A stretch of DNA of 64,000 nt from Artemisia argyi (lineage: Eukaryota > Streptophyta > Magnoliopsida > Asterales > Asteraceae). The stretch's first letter is position 1, and each line of letters begins with the position of its first letter. The notes beneath the pieces are model-generated. The model did no database searches. It worked only from the letters and a program-made list of their open reading frames with translations, and was not told the origin of the DNA. Location of the stretch: contig CM060692.1 of NCBI GenBank assembly GCA_030686995.1, positions 122,610,796-122,674,795 of the forward strand, written 5' to 3'. The translations under genes were made by a program, and so were the position numbers. This document shows positions 24,111 to 35,360 of the stretch, one piece after another.

Positions 24111-25405
24111 TGTCACAACTCACCATTTCAGGTCATTTACCATTTCAGGTCATTTTCCCAAACTTCGACTTTTTACTATTCATAAATCACTATTCATCGA
24201 AACACTATTCATTGTTTTACTATTCATCATTTTCGAGGTCAATTTGATATTCTGAGAAACATTTGGGAAATTTACTATTCACTGAACACTATTCATTTCC
24301 GGAAAAGTTTTCACTATTCACTTGCATTACTCATTTCATCATAAATTTAGTTTACGGGTATTCAAATTCGCGTAACCGGATTGGTTTAGGTGCGAATTCA
24401 TTTCATTAGTGTTAAGGACACTGCATACGGACTGGAGATAGTCTGCGTATCATCATAACAGCATTTTAATGTTATACCACTCTCAGGATTTTCAAATTTA
24501 TATATTTGATACAATTAACGTTTTTCTTATAATTATTTATAATAAACGTTAACACCCGGTTTATACACGACGAATATATCTAAATATTCCCACAATGGTC
24601 CAGACATATTTTTATATCCATTTTAACATCATAAGTGTAACAATTCGCAATTTCAGGTTAACTTTTATTCCTGAAAATTTCACTATTCACTTTTACTATT
24701 CACTTTTTACTATTCACTTTTCACTATTCATCTCAGAAAATTTTATTTCATATTCTCGTAAGTTAAACTATTTTAACGATAATCCGAGAGTTTGACGCTC
24801 GTCGGATCATTTCTGCAAAAATCACAAAGCCGTGTCCGAGATTTACTTTTAGGTTTAAACGTCCTTCTAGCATCCCGATATGTCCATAAAACATTATAAA
24901 CAATAGAAATATGATTTTCTCTCATTTTAGGACAATTCCAAAAGTTTCGGAATTTTACGTTTTTCAGTTCAGCGTTTTACGCGAATTACGCGTTTTAGAC
25001 CCGTGTTTCCAGTTTTTAGCAGGGTTTTAGCACCCGATAGAACCTACCACTCATTTTATATTTTATTATGGACTATATTGACATGTTTAACAATACTTTC
25101 AAGTTTCATATTTTTAGGATACCCGGTTTTACGTTTCGTGACTTAACAACTTACGGTTAGCAATTTACGGGTCCAAAACTAGCTACATAAGTAGGATAAT
25201 ACCAAGTTTTTGCATCTAGTCACCCTTATCTCTATATGAACGACTTAGGGGGGGGGGAGGATTCACACTTGTGGCATGATCTCATGACTTTAGCCATTAG
25301 ATCAATACTTATTTACAACTTTGTCTCCAAGTTTAGCAAAAATATCCTAAAAACTAACCTCCTCAATGAACCTTCCTAGACACCTTCCTAACCTCCTCTT
25401 CATGC

Positions 25406-25413
25406 TATAAATA
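25406..25413 (+). promoter_or_regulatory. TATA box candidate in LTR of element C
   Basis: GCTATAAATACAAGC matches the plant TATA consensus and is conserved in the 3' LTR at about 29098. Confidence 0.55.
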
Positions 25414-26984
25414 CAAGCTCATACCTTCATCTTTTCATCACCAAAATGCCACACCATTAATTCCTAGCACCATGATCCTTTGATCTTCAAACTACAAGTT
25501 ACACTACAAAGTTCAAGGTCTTAGTATTCTCTACCTAGTTCTTAAGTTTGTTTGGTGATTCCATGGTTGAATTAGGAGCTACACAAGGTTACTAGGGCTG
25601 AAGTTAATGGGTTTTCACAAGGTCTATATCAAGTCTATCAATGGTTACAAGAGTTATGGTGAAGGGTTTACAAGCTTAGGTTTAGTGTCCTAGTTCTATA
25701 CTTGACTTCCTTTCTTTAGAAAGCCAAAAGTTGTAAGCAAACCCTTATACACTTTCTTGCTCAATATCATTTCATGATTATTATGTTTCTTTCATGCTAT
25801 ATATGGTCTTTGTATTGTGTTCATGATGTTTAAAAATGGATAAAACGAGTATTGGTATACATATGTTAACTTATGACAAGCAAACAAGCAAACTAGTGAT
25901 TTTTATGGAAAACCACGACCACAATAGTATAACTTTGATATTTGACACTTACTTACTGTTAAAGAGGACTTAACAAGGAAAACATAGCAATTTGAATCAC
26001 CCAAAACGAGTACACGAGTCAAAAGTTATGACCATAAGAAGTTAGCGACACCAAAACGCCGAAACTGCCCATAACCTCCTGTTTGCATTCTGCCAATTTG
26101 AAAGTCCCACTTCTGGTCCGATTCATCAAAAAGTTAAAACACGAAAGTTGTCCGGAACGACGTTTTCGTTCAGGAACAAAGAAGCTCGAGACCTGAAAAT
26201 GCTTTCTGAGTGATAAATTTCTTCAAATTCTTAACAGCCCATTTTTAGACCAAAGTTACTATATAATGATTATATTTAGATGAGACCAAGAGGTCTAATG
26301 ACCTAAAGCCAAGACCACAACCATGGCTAAAGCCAAGGTTGAGTCTCAAGACCATGGTAACAATGACCAAGGTCACGGCAAAACCACGGCTAAAGACCAT
26401 ATAACTTTTAAAGATCAAAAAGCCTATATATATATGTTATCAAATACTACAATAGTAGGGAGCCTCATGTGAGGAGTTCATTGAGTAAGCCGTCGAGACG
26501 AGTTGTGGATTTACGAGTTAAAGTGTCCTGGCTCCTCGAACGTTTACTCCATGACTTCTGAATTATGTCGGCCCGAACGGTAGTAAGAGATATACAACTT
26601 ATACATGTTTCATAGACCACTTATATTCAACGACTTACACTATATACTAAGTACTACATCATGAACATTATGCAAGACATATATGGGCAATTCTTCGTAT
26701 TCTTAGACGTTACTCCAAACCTAAGTCGCAACGTTCTATTATAGGCTGCTCTTAGAGACTTTCGCGATTCGACTACCACTTTCATTTCTCATTACATAGA
26801 CTTAAGGTGAGTCATAGCCCCTACTCTTTTCGTACTTGTTTTAAACTCTTGGGGGGGATACATGCTCAACTACTTGCTTACTTATACAAATACTCAAAAC
26901 GTTTATACGTGACTGTGTTATACTTGATTGCTTACATACATGACTGCGTTATACTTAATTGCGTTATTCTATTTATTGACTAGT

Positions 26985-27065
26985 AGTTGTCTTTGGGAAT
27001 TGACTCCCAGTTGTCTTTGGGAAGTGGCTCCCAGTTGTCTTTGGGAATTGACTCCCAGTTGGCTT
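26985..27065. repeat. About 26-bp tandem repeat in LTR of element C
   Basis: Three to four copies of GTTGTCTTTGGGAATTGACTC with variants (AAGTGGCTC). Deleted from the 3' LTR. Confidence 0.85.
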
Positions 27066-27639
27066 TGATACATCCTAACATTTGCGAATGTTGGATACAT
27101 CATAAAAGTGAGGTCTTCGGAGATGAAGTAGAGACTCACTACTAATTGCTTAATTGTCTTGATGAACTTATACATGTCTTTATTATACTATATGTTGGCA
27201 GTGGGTTGTGAACACACAGGTTACAAGTCTCTTATGGCGGGACTTGTAACTGAGTGGATTCACGATGCCTTTGCTGTGTGATCATTCTTTAAGGCTTTTT
27301 CAATTGTTTTAAGACAAACTCTATGAACTCACCAACCATTGTGTTGACACTTTAGCATGTTTATCTCAGGTTAGTAAGACGATAGCTAGTGCGTGGAACT
27401 TAGAGTCAAGCTGCATATTCTGAAGACTTACGCTTTTATCATTTACCATTCAACATTTTGTATACATTTATGTATCATACTTTGGAATCTCATGTTTGTA
27501 ACTTTGAATTCATTAATCGAATGGCAACTTTTCAAAACGTCTCATTTAGAGTTCGTTTTCTATACCTTGTACTTTGTATTATGAAGTAGCACCCCTATGA
27601 CACAGTCTTCCGCTGCGGTATTTTGGGGGTGTTACAGAT

Positions 27640-27652
27640 TGGTACCAGAGCC
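27640..27652 (+). other. Primer binding site of element C
   Basis: TTGGTACCAGAGCC two bases after the LTR end; one substitution from the initiator-Met tRNA type. Confidence 0.88.
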
Positions 27653-28322
27653 TTGGTTATAGAGAACTAGGTTGCATTTAGTGCCTAGACTATAACTGCT
27701 ATATACGTTGGGACCTTCCTCTTTATTTGCCTTTCATACAATACATACACTTGTGCTTTTTGGTTAGACGTTTGCTTAGTTCCACGCTGTTAGATGATGT
27801 GACTTTAGTATTATAAGGAGCCCCAGAGATTCGTCGAGTCATTAAAAACATGGAGCTCAGTAATAACTAATTAGTTAACTTGATCTTGTGACAGTTCATG
27901 TTTGATTAGACACAAGATTTGAGTTAAATAATATTATTGCTTAGCTTTAGGGATTTGATTACTTGATTATCTTACTATCGGCCTCAGAAGGCGGATTTTG
28001 TGTCGGAAATTCTTAAGTAGGATGATTTAGAATCTCCTTATTTAAATGGATTGGGACGCCTCTTCAGTTAAATAAAGAAATTGTAAATCACCGAACCATA
28101 AGTTTATGAGACCTTACTTACATAAATTTGGACGCTTCTTTATGTAAGTAATGTGTTATAAATAAGTGGGCTTAATTGTAGCTGATACAACTCCTTAACC
28201 AGAACCTTAGACGAATCAGAGTGAACACCACTATATTGGAAATTTCGAATTCTTTTAGACACACCGTAAGTAGTTAACATCAACTGAACTTCGGGACGAA
28301 GTTCTCCTTAAGGGGTACAGAC
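27653..28322 (+). other. Short non-coding interior of element C
   Basis: No open frame of note. The end carries TTCGGGACGAAGTTC and CTTAAGGGGTACAGAC, the purine tract before the 3' LTR. Confidence 0.7.
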
Positions 28323-30262
28323 TGTAACAATTCGCAATTTCAGGTTAACTTTTATTCCTGAAAATTTCACTATTCACTTTTACTATTCACTTTTTACTAT
28401 TCACTTTTCACTATTCATCTCAGAAAATTTTATTTCATATTCTCGTAAGTTAAACTATTTTAACGATAATCCGAGAGTTTGACGCTCGTCGGATCATTTC
28501 TGCAAAAATCACAAAGCCGTGTCCGAGATTTACTTTTAGGTTTAAACGTCCTTCTAGCATCCCGATATGTCCATAAAACATTATAAACAATAGAAATATG
28601 ATTTTCTCTCATTTTAGGACAATTCCAAAAGTTTCGGAATTTTACGTTTTTCAGTTCAGCGTTTTACGCGAATTACGCGTTTTAGACCCGTGTTTCCAGT
28701 TTTTAGCAGGGTTTTAGCACCCGATAGAACCTACCACTCATTTTATATTTTATTATGGACTATATTGACATGTTTAACAATACTTTCAAGTTTCATATTT
28801 TTAGGATACCCGGTTTTACGTTTCGTGACTTAACAACTTACGGTTAGCAATTTACGGGTCCAAAACTAGCTACATAAGTAGGATAATACCAAGTTTTTGC
28901 ATCTAGTCACCCTTATCTCTATATGAACGACTTAGGGGGGGGGGGGGGGAGGATTCACACTTGTGGCATGATCTCATGACTTTAGCCATTAGATCAATAC
29001 TTATTTACAACTTTGTCTCCAAGTTTAGCAAAAATATCCTAAAAACTAACCTCCTCAATGAACCTTCCTAGACACCTTCCTAACCTCCTCTTCATGCTAT
29101 AAATACAAGCTCATACCTTCATCTTTTCATCACCAAAATGCCACACCATTAATTCCTAGCACCATGATCCTTTGATCTTCAAACTACAAGTTACACTACA
29201 AAGTTCAAGGTCTTAGTATTCTCTACCTAGTTCTTAAGTTTGTTTGGTGATTCCATGGTTGAATTAGGAGCTACACAAGGTTACTAGGGCTGAAGTTAAT
29301 GGGTTTTCACAAGGTCTATATCAAGTCTATCAATGGTTACAAGAGTTATGGTGAAGGGTTTACAAGCTTAGGTTTAGTGTCCTAGTTCTATACTTGACTT
29401 CCTTTCTTTAGAAAGCCAAAAGTTGTAAGCAAACCCTTATACACTTTCTTGCTCAATATCATTTCATGCTTATTATGTTTCTTTCATGCTATATATGGTC
29501 TTTGTATTGTGTTCATGATGTTTAAAAATGGATAAAACGAGTATTGGTATACATATGTTAACTTATGACAAGCAAACAAGCAAACTAGTGATTTTTATGG
29601 AAAACCACGACCACAATAGTATAACTTTGATATTTGACACTTACTTACTGTTAAAGAGGACTTAACAAGGAAAACATAGCAATTTGAATCACCCAAAACG
29701 AGTACACGAGTCAAAAGTTATGACCATAAGAAGTTAGCGACACCAAAACGCCGAAACTGCCCATAACCTCCTGTTTGCATTCTGCCAATTTGAAAGTCCC
29801 ACTTCTGGTCCGATTCATCAAAAAGTTAAAACACGAAAGTTGTCCGGAACGACGTTTTCGTTCAGGAACAAAGAAGCTCGAGACCTGAAAATGCTTTCTG
29901 AGTGATAAATTTCTTTAAGGCTTTTTCAATTGTTTTAAGACAAACTCTATGAACTCACCAACCATTGTGTTGACACTTTAGCATGTTTATCTCAGGTTAG
30001 TAAGACGATAGCTAGTGCGTGGAACTTAGAGTCAAGCTGCATATTCTGAAGACTTACGCTTTTATCATTTACCATTCAACATTTTGTATACATTTATGTA
30101 TCATACTTTGGAATCTCATGTTTGTAACTTTGAATTCATTAATCGAATGGCAACTTTTCAAAACGTCTCATTTAGAGTTCGTTTTCTATACCTTGTACTT
30201 TGTATTATGAAGTAGCACCCCTATGACACAGTCTTCCGCTGCGGTATTTTGGGGGTGTTACA
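28323..30262 (+). repeat. 3' LTR of element C, with 1066-bp internal deletion
   Basis: Same ends as the 5' LTR. DNA equivalent to 26224-27289 is missing; the break lies in the shared 5-mer TTCTT. The G run is 15 long, against 10 in the 5' copy, which accounts exactly for the remaining length difference. Confidence 0.94.
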
Positions 30263-31757
30263 ATAAGAGTTATAACATTCAGTTACCCAGTATTTTGGAA
30301 ATTTATTTTATTTATAACGTAAGCTTATGAATATTACGACGGTTTTCGTGAAAACTGAACAATAATCACCCGAACACTCAGTAATTGTACCCAACATATT
30401 TTTATCATTTTTATAACTTTATTTTATCCCGGTTAACTTTGTTAACATTTATTTCTATTAAACCCGGTACCCGATTTTAACTAATATCACATAATAACAC
30501 TTAATCTTACATTAATTTCCTAAATAAATCACAAGTACCCCTACCCCCCCCCCCCCCTTGCTCTTTGAAAACCAGCCCCGAAAGTCCTCTCCTAGGCAAT
30601 TTTATACAAATTCTTAACCTTGTGCATTTATGCTTGATTATTATACATTATAACATGTTACTAAATTACATATACCACTAAACCTAAACACTTATACATT
30701 TTTAGAATCAAAAAGTTCATTTCCTCTCATCCTCATCTTCAAACCCACGACCCTAATTAAAAACCAAGATCAAGTGAAGGTTTTTGAAAAGTTAAAGCAC
30801 CAAAGTTGTTCATTTTGTGGTTCTAATCAAGAATATTGCATCAAACACACAAGTAATCCAAGGTTTCTAATCATCCAATCACCTCATATTTCAAAGTGAG
30901 TATAAAAAATTATTTTCATGTTTTCATCTAATTAACATATGTATCTTATAGTATTCATGCTTAATTTCATGCTCATACTAGTTATACCACTTTATTTTTG
31001 TATACTTTTTGAACATACAAACCCTAGATTGTGATTTAGGTGTTCCCTTGTTAAATTAACTTGATTACTAGTCATTAGGAACCCATGGCACCCTAAGAAG
31101 GTGTATGGTAGGATTAGATTAGTTTTGTGAAGTTTGCAAGAGTTTTGGTTGAGGTTGGAACTAGTTTTGAACCTTGAAAATGGATTTGTAACAAGTTTAT
31201 AAACATGCTGTCCCATTTTGTTAAATTCTGGAAAATCAGTAAATACAAAGTAAACTTTGGAAATATTTTTAGAAAATACTTTCAAAAACGAATCCGTAGG
31301 CGAAAGAACGGACTAAAAAGAGTTTATAACGAAGAAGTTATGGTTTTTGCAAGTTTGTTGACGAAAAGTATTTTTCTGAAAAATTGTTGCTGTTGGACGT
31401 TTTTCGTCGGACAAAAAGAGACTTTAGACGTAACCCGGAGGAACCAAGCTTTCCAAAATATATTACTACGTACTAAGACGTAACCGTTGATATAAAGAAC
31501 AAGTGAAACGGACTTATAACGACAAAGATATTCACGTTTCTATATCGGCAAAACATATAATATTTTGACAGCTTTTCTTCAACTAGAAAATAATAATGTT
31601 ACAACTACGTAGTAAATGCTAGATTTCTAAAAATATTAACCAAGAACCCAAATTCATAACTAATGATGCATTAGTGTTTTCAAGTATATTTTTACGGCTT
31701 TGAGACGTTATTTCAAGGATTTCAAATCAAGGATTTCAACACTAACACTTATATATA

Positions 31758-31759
<2 letters not shown>

Positions 31760-31847
<88 letters not shown>
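31760..31847. repeat. (TA)n microsatellite
   Basis: About 88 bp of TA in the 3' LTR of element B. Confidence 0.96.
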
Positions 31848-31849
<2 letters not shown>

Positions 31850-32875
31850 GCAAATTTTATTTTCTAGATTGTCTTATTTCTCAAGTCTTGGAAAATATAT
31901 ATATTTTGACATCAACTAGTATTTTCTTTAAGTAAGAGTGGTATAGGGAAACATGTGCATGGATATTCATAATGTCATTTCATGATCTAAGTAGATCGTT
32001 CATAATTCATATTAGGTTGCAGCAGATTGTCATTTCCTTGATTGTTCATTTCCTTTCATCTCACGAGTACCATTATTTCGAGGTGAGTTTCATAGCCCCG
32101 TTTTAATTCAATATTTTGATTTCAATTCCCACGGGAGAGAATACATTGCATTACTTATTTTTGTGTACATGCCTAAGTATAAAATTCCATACATTGCTTA
32201 AGTTGCCTTATTTACCACGTCACGACAAGTCCCCTTTATTATCATGGACCGTTAATTAAAGTACGAGCGAGAGTGAGTGAATAGATCTATTGAGGGTGAC
32301 TCCTCCATTCGTGTTTGGGTTGCTCCAACGGAATTACGAATGCATTTCATGTCTTTATTATTAGAGTGTCTGGTAACCACTCATTGGGGCCAAGTATCGT
32401 CTAGCTTCGGGGTCATGAGCTTAAGAGCCAATGTGTACTTTTCTTTCCGGACATCCTATTTCTTGACTTTACTTATGGCATATGTACACCAGATTTCAAT
32501 TATAAACCTATGATTATTCACCAACTTTATGTTGACCGTTTTCGCAATGTATTTTTCAGGTAACTAAGAGTATCACTTCATGGCATGCATGAAGTCATTT
32601 TAGTGAGGACCTAGGATGACGCGTCTCACTTTGACACTTTCATGCACTTATGTATAATCATCGTTTGACATGTCTTAACTTATTTCTGTAAACCTTTCAT
32701 TGACTTTTGGGACCTATGTAATATACTCTGAATGTTTTAATAAGTCAAACGATGTGTTTTCAAAACGACACTTTAGGTCGTTCTATATAACCTTGTGACG
32801 GATGTGATGCTAGGTTCAGTTACACCCTCAGGTATTCCATTCCGCTGCAAGTCAGGGCAAATTGGGGGTGTAACA

Positions 32876-33092
32876 GGTGGAGCTTGGTATTGTTGGTGTG
32901 GTTGGATGATGGGGTCGAAGATGCCTTCATTCACAATGATGGCAAATGAAGAGAATTACAAAACAAAGGGCACGAAGAAAAGATAGACTACAAGAAAGGT
33001 AATAAAAATAAAATAAAATAAATCTCACTAGATAGGAATCTAGTGAGTATAGCTAAACGAGATAGAAATCAAACCTAAGCAATAATTATTCC
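32876..33092 (-). pseudogene. Tat-like gag N-terminal fragment and leader
   Basis: The minus strand reads NEGIFDPIIQPHQQYQAP in the frame that continues at 16094 once element B is removed. The expected start codon just upstream is lost. The rest, to the primer binding site, is leader. Confidence 0.7.
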
Positions 33093-33107
33093 CCGGCAGC
33101 AGTGCCA
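33093..33107 (-). other. Primer binding site of the Tat-like element
   Basis: The minus strand reads TGGCACTGCTGCCGG, a mutated tRNA-Asp-type site at the LTR edge. Confidence 0.8.
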
Positions 33108-33113
33108 AAAACT

Positions 33114-34568
33114 TGATGTGGGATTTGCAAGACCTCGTAAAAGGTTTTACTTCTCAAGGGATCTCAAGAAGTTTCAAATTCCTCTAGGTAGTGTACTTGA
33201 CCATTGTAGTGTAGTATAGATAAGTCCGGGGGATTGATCGTTCTCTAGGGAATAGTGTCGTTAGGTTAAAATGTATGTCGAGATAGGTCAAGAGGTGAGG
33301 GATGATTCTTTTTGTATATATTTTTTTTAGAAAGCAAATTAAAGATCTCGGTTTTGAAAGAGTGAGCGGAATTAGTTGCTATTCAACTAACCCAAAAACT
33401 ATTTATAGAAATAAAATTTAACTAAAGACAACAAGAAAAAGTAAAGTTGGTGGTAACTCTTATGGTAGACAAATGTGTTTACTTAGAAGTAATTACTCCT
33501 TAGTTATCTCCTACTGATTTGTTGAATTGTCACGTCCTTGTTTTAGTTGAAGCATTGTATTCCTTAATATTGGTCGTGGGGTGGTGCTGAAGTCCCCAAC
33601 TCTATGAATCTTAGTCTCCCCCAAATCCCTTAAAGTCTATTAAGTTATCTAGGATCTACAAGCCACAATTCACGCAATAAATACAACGAAAAAAACCAAT
33701 AGTGCACTCTACGGTTGCATTTTCTAAAACGTTGAAGCTAGTTACATATAAGAGGCAAGCCAGTTTTCTTAGCATAACATGAGGCAATCAACTAACAATA
33801 GACAACAAATTAGTAATCAACAACTAAGTTTCAGTAGATCTAAGCAAACACAAATAAACTTAAGCTAGCATGATAGATAGAAGAAATGATAAATCAAACA
33901 ACAAATAGACATACTGAATGATTAAACGAATAACTTATCTTCAATAAAGCATGAGGTTCAAGGGTTGAAAAACCCTTACAAAGCTACTGAAATCGACTAG
34001 GGTTTTGTCTCTAAAGTATGACCAAAAAGTGTCACACATTACAATGAAAACATTCGAAAATATATATAGGAATACAATTCTGACGGCGTCAGGTTATAGC
34101 CTCTGATGCCGTTAACTCGCCTTTGATTAGGATTTCGTCTGCGTAATCGCTGCTCTTACAGTGTCAGAAAGGGATCTGAGGCCGTCACTCATAAAATCCA
34201 TCTGGGCCGTATCTTGTTAGTGTAATGCGTGACACCCTTCTTCACTTTATACCTGAGGGCGTCAGGTTGTAAAATCATCAAAACTCTCTGAAGCATCACT
34301 TGGTTGTTTTCCACTAGAAATCCAGCTTGAATAGCAAGTGAAGACGTCACGTTGTGTCTAGTGACGTCGTCAAACTCTCATACATGATGTACTTTTCGCG
34401 ACTTCGTTGTTTTCTCACTTTATCGTCCAGATATGCTCCAAAAGTGCCATTTTTCATAATTCTCGTCCAAAGTAACAAAAAGAAATGATTTGAGGCAATA
34501 TTTGATCACATTTACTCAAATTTTGGCTTAAATAACCCCTTAAAAAGGTATCAAATAAATCCTTATCA
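33114..34568 (-). repeat. 5' LTR of the Tat-like element (1.46 kb)
   Basis: Bounded by TGATGTGGG at 33114 and CCTTATCA at 34568. Contains several GACGYCRT-type motifs (34083-34380). No open frame. The partner LTR is not in the window. Confidence 0.75.
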
Positions 34569-34974
34569 CTTGTGAACCTATTTAAATATATAAGCCTCCA
34601 AAAATAAAATATAACTTGGATTTATATTGGATTTGGGTTTAAACTTATTTTGTTATGTAACTAGTGTGACATTTGAATTAAGATTTATATGTTATTTTCA
34701 TCATTTAGCATTATATCATTTTTGAATTTAAACTAGTTTAAGAGAAAAATCACCGACCTTCTTCACTGCATGACCTATTTACTTAAACATGTTAAACGGG
34801 TCACAAACGCGTTATACGTGTTATGCAGGTCTGGATTATGGTTAAATTTTTTGACACGATTAATAAACGGTTCATGTTTGCGTAAAGGTTATACCAACCT
34901 GCCACCCACAAAGCCGGATAAATCAACCCGGACACGACTCGATTGCCGCTGTTAGTTAAACATAAGCGATAATT
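34569..34974. other. Intergenic DNA upstream of the LCAT-like gene
   Basis: AT-rich to about 34760. The part 34770-34960 (AACGGGTC, TTGACACGATTAATAAACGG, ACCCGGACACGACTCG) resembles a widespread plant repeat rich in ACGGGTC and CACGAC units. No gene. Confidence 0.5.
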
Positions 34975-35225
34975 AGTAAAATAGCCCGGTTGCCCTGGGT
35001 CTAGGCATATTTAGCCTGTTTTTGAAAAATTCCTGTTTTAGCCCAGGTTGCCCTGGGCAACTAGTGCATAGCCAACTACAGAGTGCCACGTCGGGGGTAA
35101 CTTGAGGACACTTGTCATCTTTCGATTGGCTATACGAAAGTTGCCCAGGGCAACCTGGGCTAAAACGGAATTTTTCAAAAACGGGCTAAATATGCCTAGA
35201 CCACGGGGCAATGGGTCATTTTGGT
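34975..35225. mobile_element. Foldback MITE with about 93-bp terminal inverted repeats
   Basis: The left arm (from 34975) and the reversed right arm (to 35225) match over most of their length: CGGTTGCCCTGGG..., CTAGGCATATTTAGCC, TTTTGAAAAATTCC and TTTTAGCCCAGGTTGCCC all recur inverted. Only about 65 bp separates the arms. AATT flanks both ends and may be the target duplication. The element ends 135 bp before the ATG of the LCAT-like gene, so the transcript start or proximal promoter may lie in or next to it. Confidence 0.88.
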
Positions 35226-35360
35226 AATTTTCCCTAAACATAAATACCTCTGATTGTACATTTTAAAGAAGTCTATATCTGATTATTTGTATGGAAATTA
35301 ATTCATGCACATATCACATTATCCCACAACCACACAATTTTCATCATAAAAGCATCCAAC
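35226..35360 (+). promoter_or_regulatory. Proximal upstream region of the LCAT-like gene
   Basis: 135 bp between the MITE and the ATG. No strong TATA box; CTATATCT near 35271 is a weak candidate. The start codon context is CCAACATGGC. Confidence 0.3.

Larger units (their letters stand above)
24636..27636 (+). repeat. 5' LTR of element C (3001 bp)
   Basis: Begins TGTAACAATTCGC and ends GGGGGTGTTACA. Near the start (24680-24735) ACTATTCACTTT-like units repeat. A TATA box candidate, TATAAATA, is at 25406-25413. A tandem repeat of CCCAGTTGTCTTTGGGAA units sits at about 26985-27065. Confidence 0.95.
24636..30262 (+). mobile_element. Element C: gypsy-type LTR element with almost no interior
   Basis: Flanked by a perfect 5-bp duplication ATAAG (24631-24635 and 30263-30267) inside the 3' LTR of B. 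LTRs are 24636-27636 and 28323-30262; the interior is only 686 bp and has no gag or pol. A primer binding site and a purine tract are still present, so mobilisation would depend on another element's proteins. LTR copies differ by very few bases outside two length changes, so it is recent. Confidence 0.95.
16095..32875 (+). mobile_element. Ty3/gypsy element B (Tekay-like), with nested element C
   Basis: Complete element: 5' LTR 16095-19160, primer binding site, gag, integrase tail, 3' LTR 24111-32875 split by element C. A perfect 5-bp target duplication GGTGG flanks it (16090-16094 and 32876-32880). It lies in the gag of the Tat-like element. The LTR start, gag type and integrase tail match element A, so A and B are relatives, and both lack reverse transcriptase. 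Confidence 0.95.
24111..32875 (+). repeat. 3' LTR of element B, split by element C
   Basis: 24111-24635 and 30268-32875 together match the 5' LTR; the middle is element C with its ATAAG duplication. Net length is about 3.13 kb. It holds the TA array 31760-31847 and ends GGGGGTGTAACA, where the 5' copy has GTGACA. Confidence 0.93.
15490..34568 (-). mobile_element. Tat-like Ty3/gypsy element, 5' part, split by element B
   Basis: LTR, primer binding site and the gag start lie right of element B (32876-34568); the rest of gag lies left of it (about 15490-16094). Removing element B and one GGTGG copy restores one continuous gag reading frame across the junction, which proves the two halves belong together. 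Pol and the 3' LTR are absent, so the left side is a deletion or truncation. Confidence 0.85.

Noticed and set aside
27393..30210. Identical 63-codon frames at 27393-27584 and 30019-30210
   Set aside because: They are the two LTR copies of element C; identity reflects recent duplication, not coding constraint.
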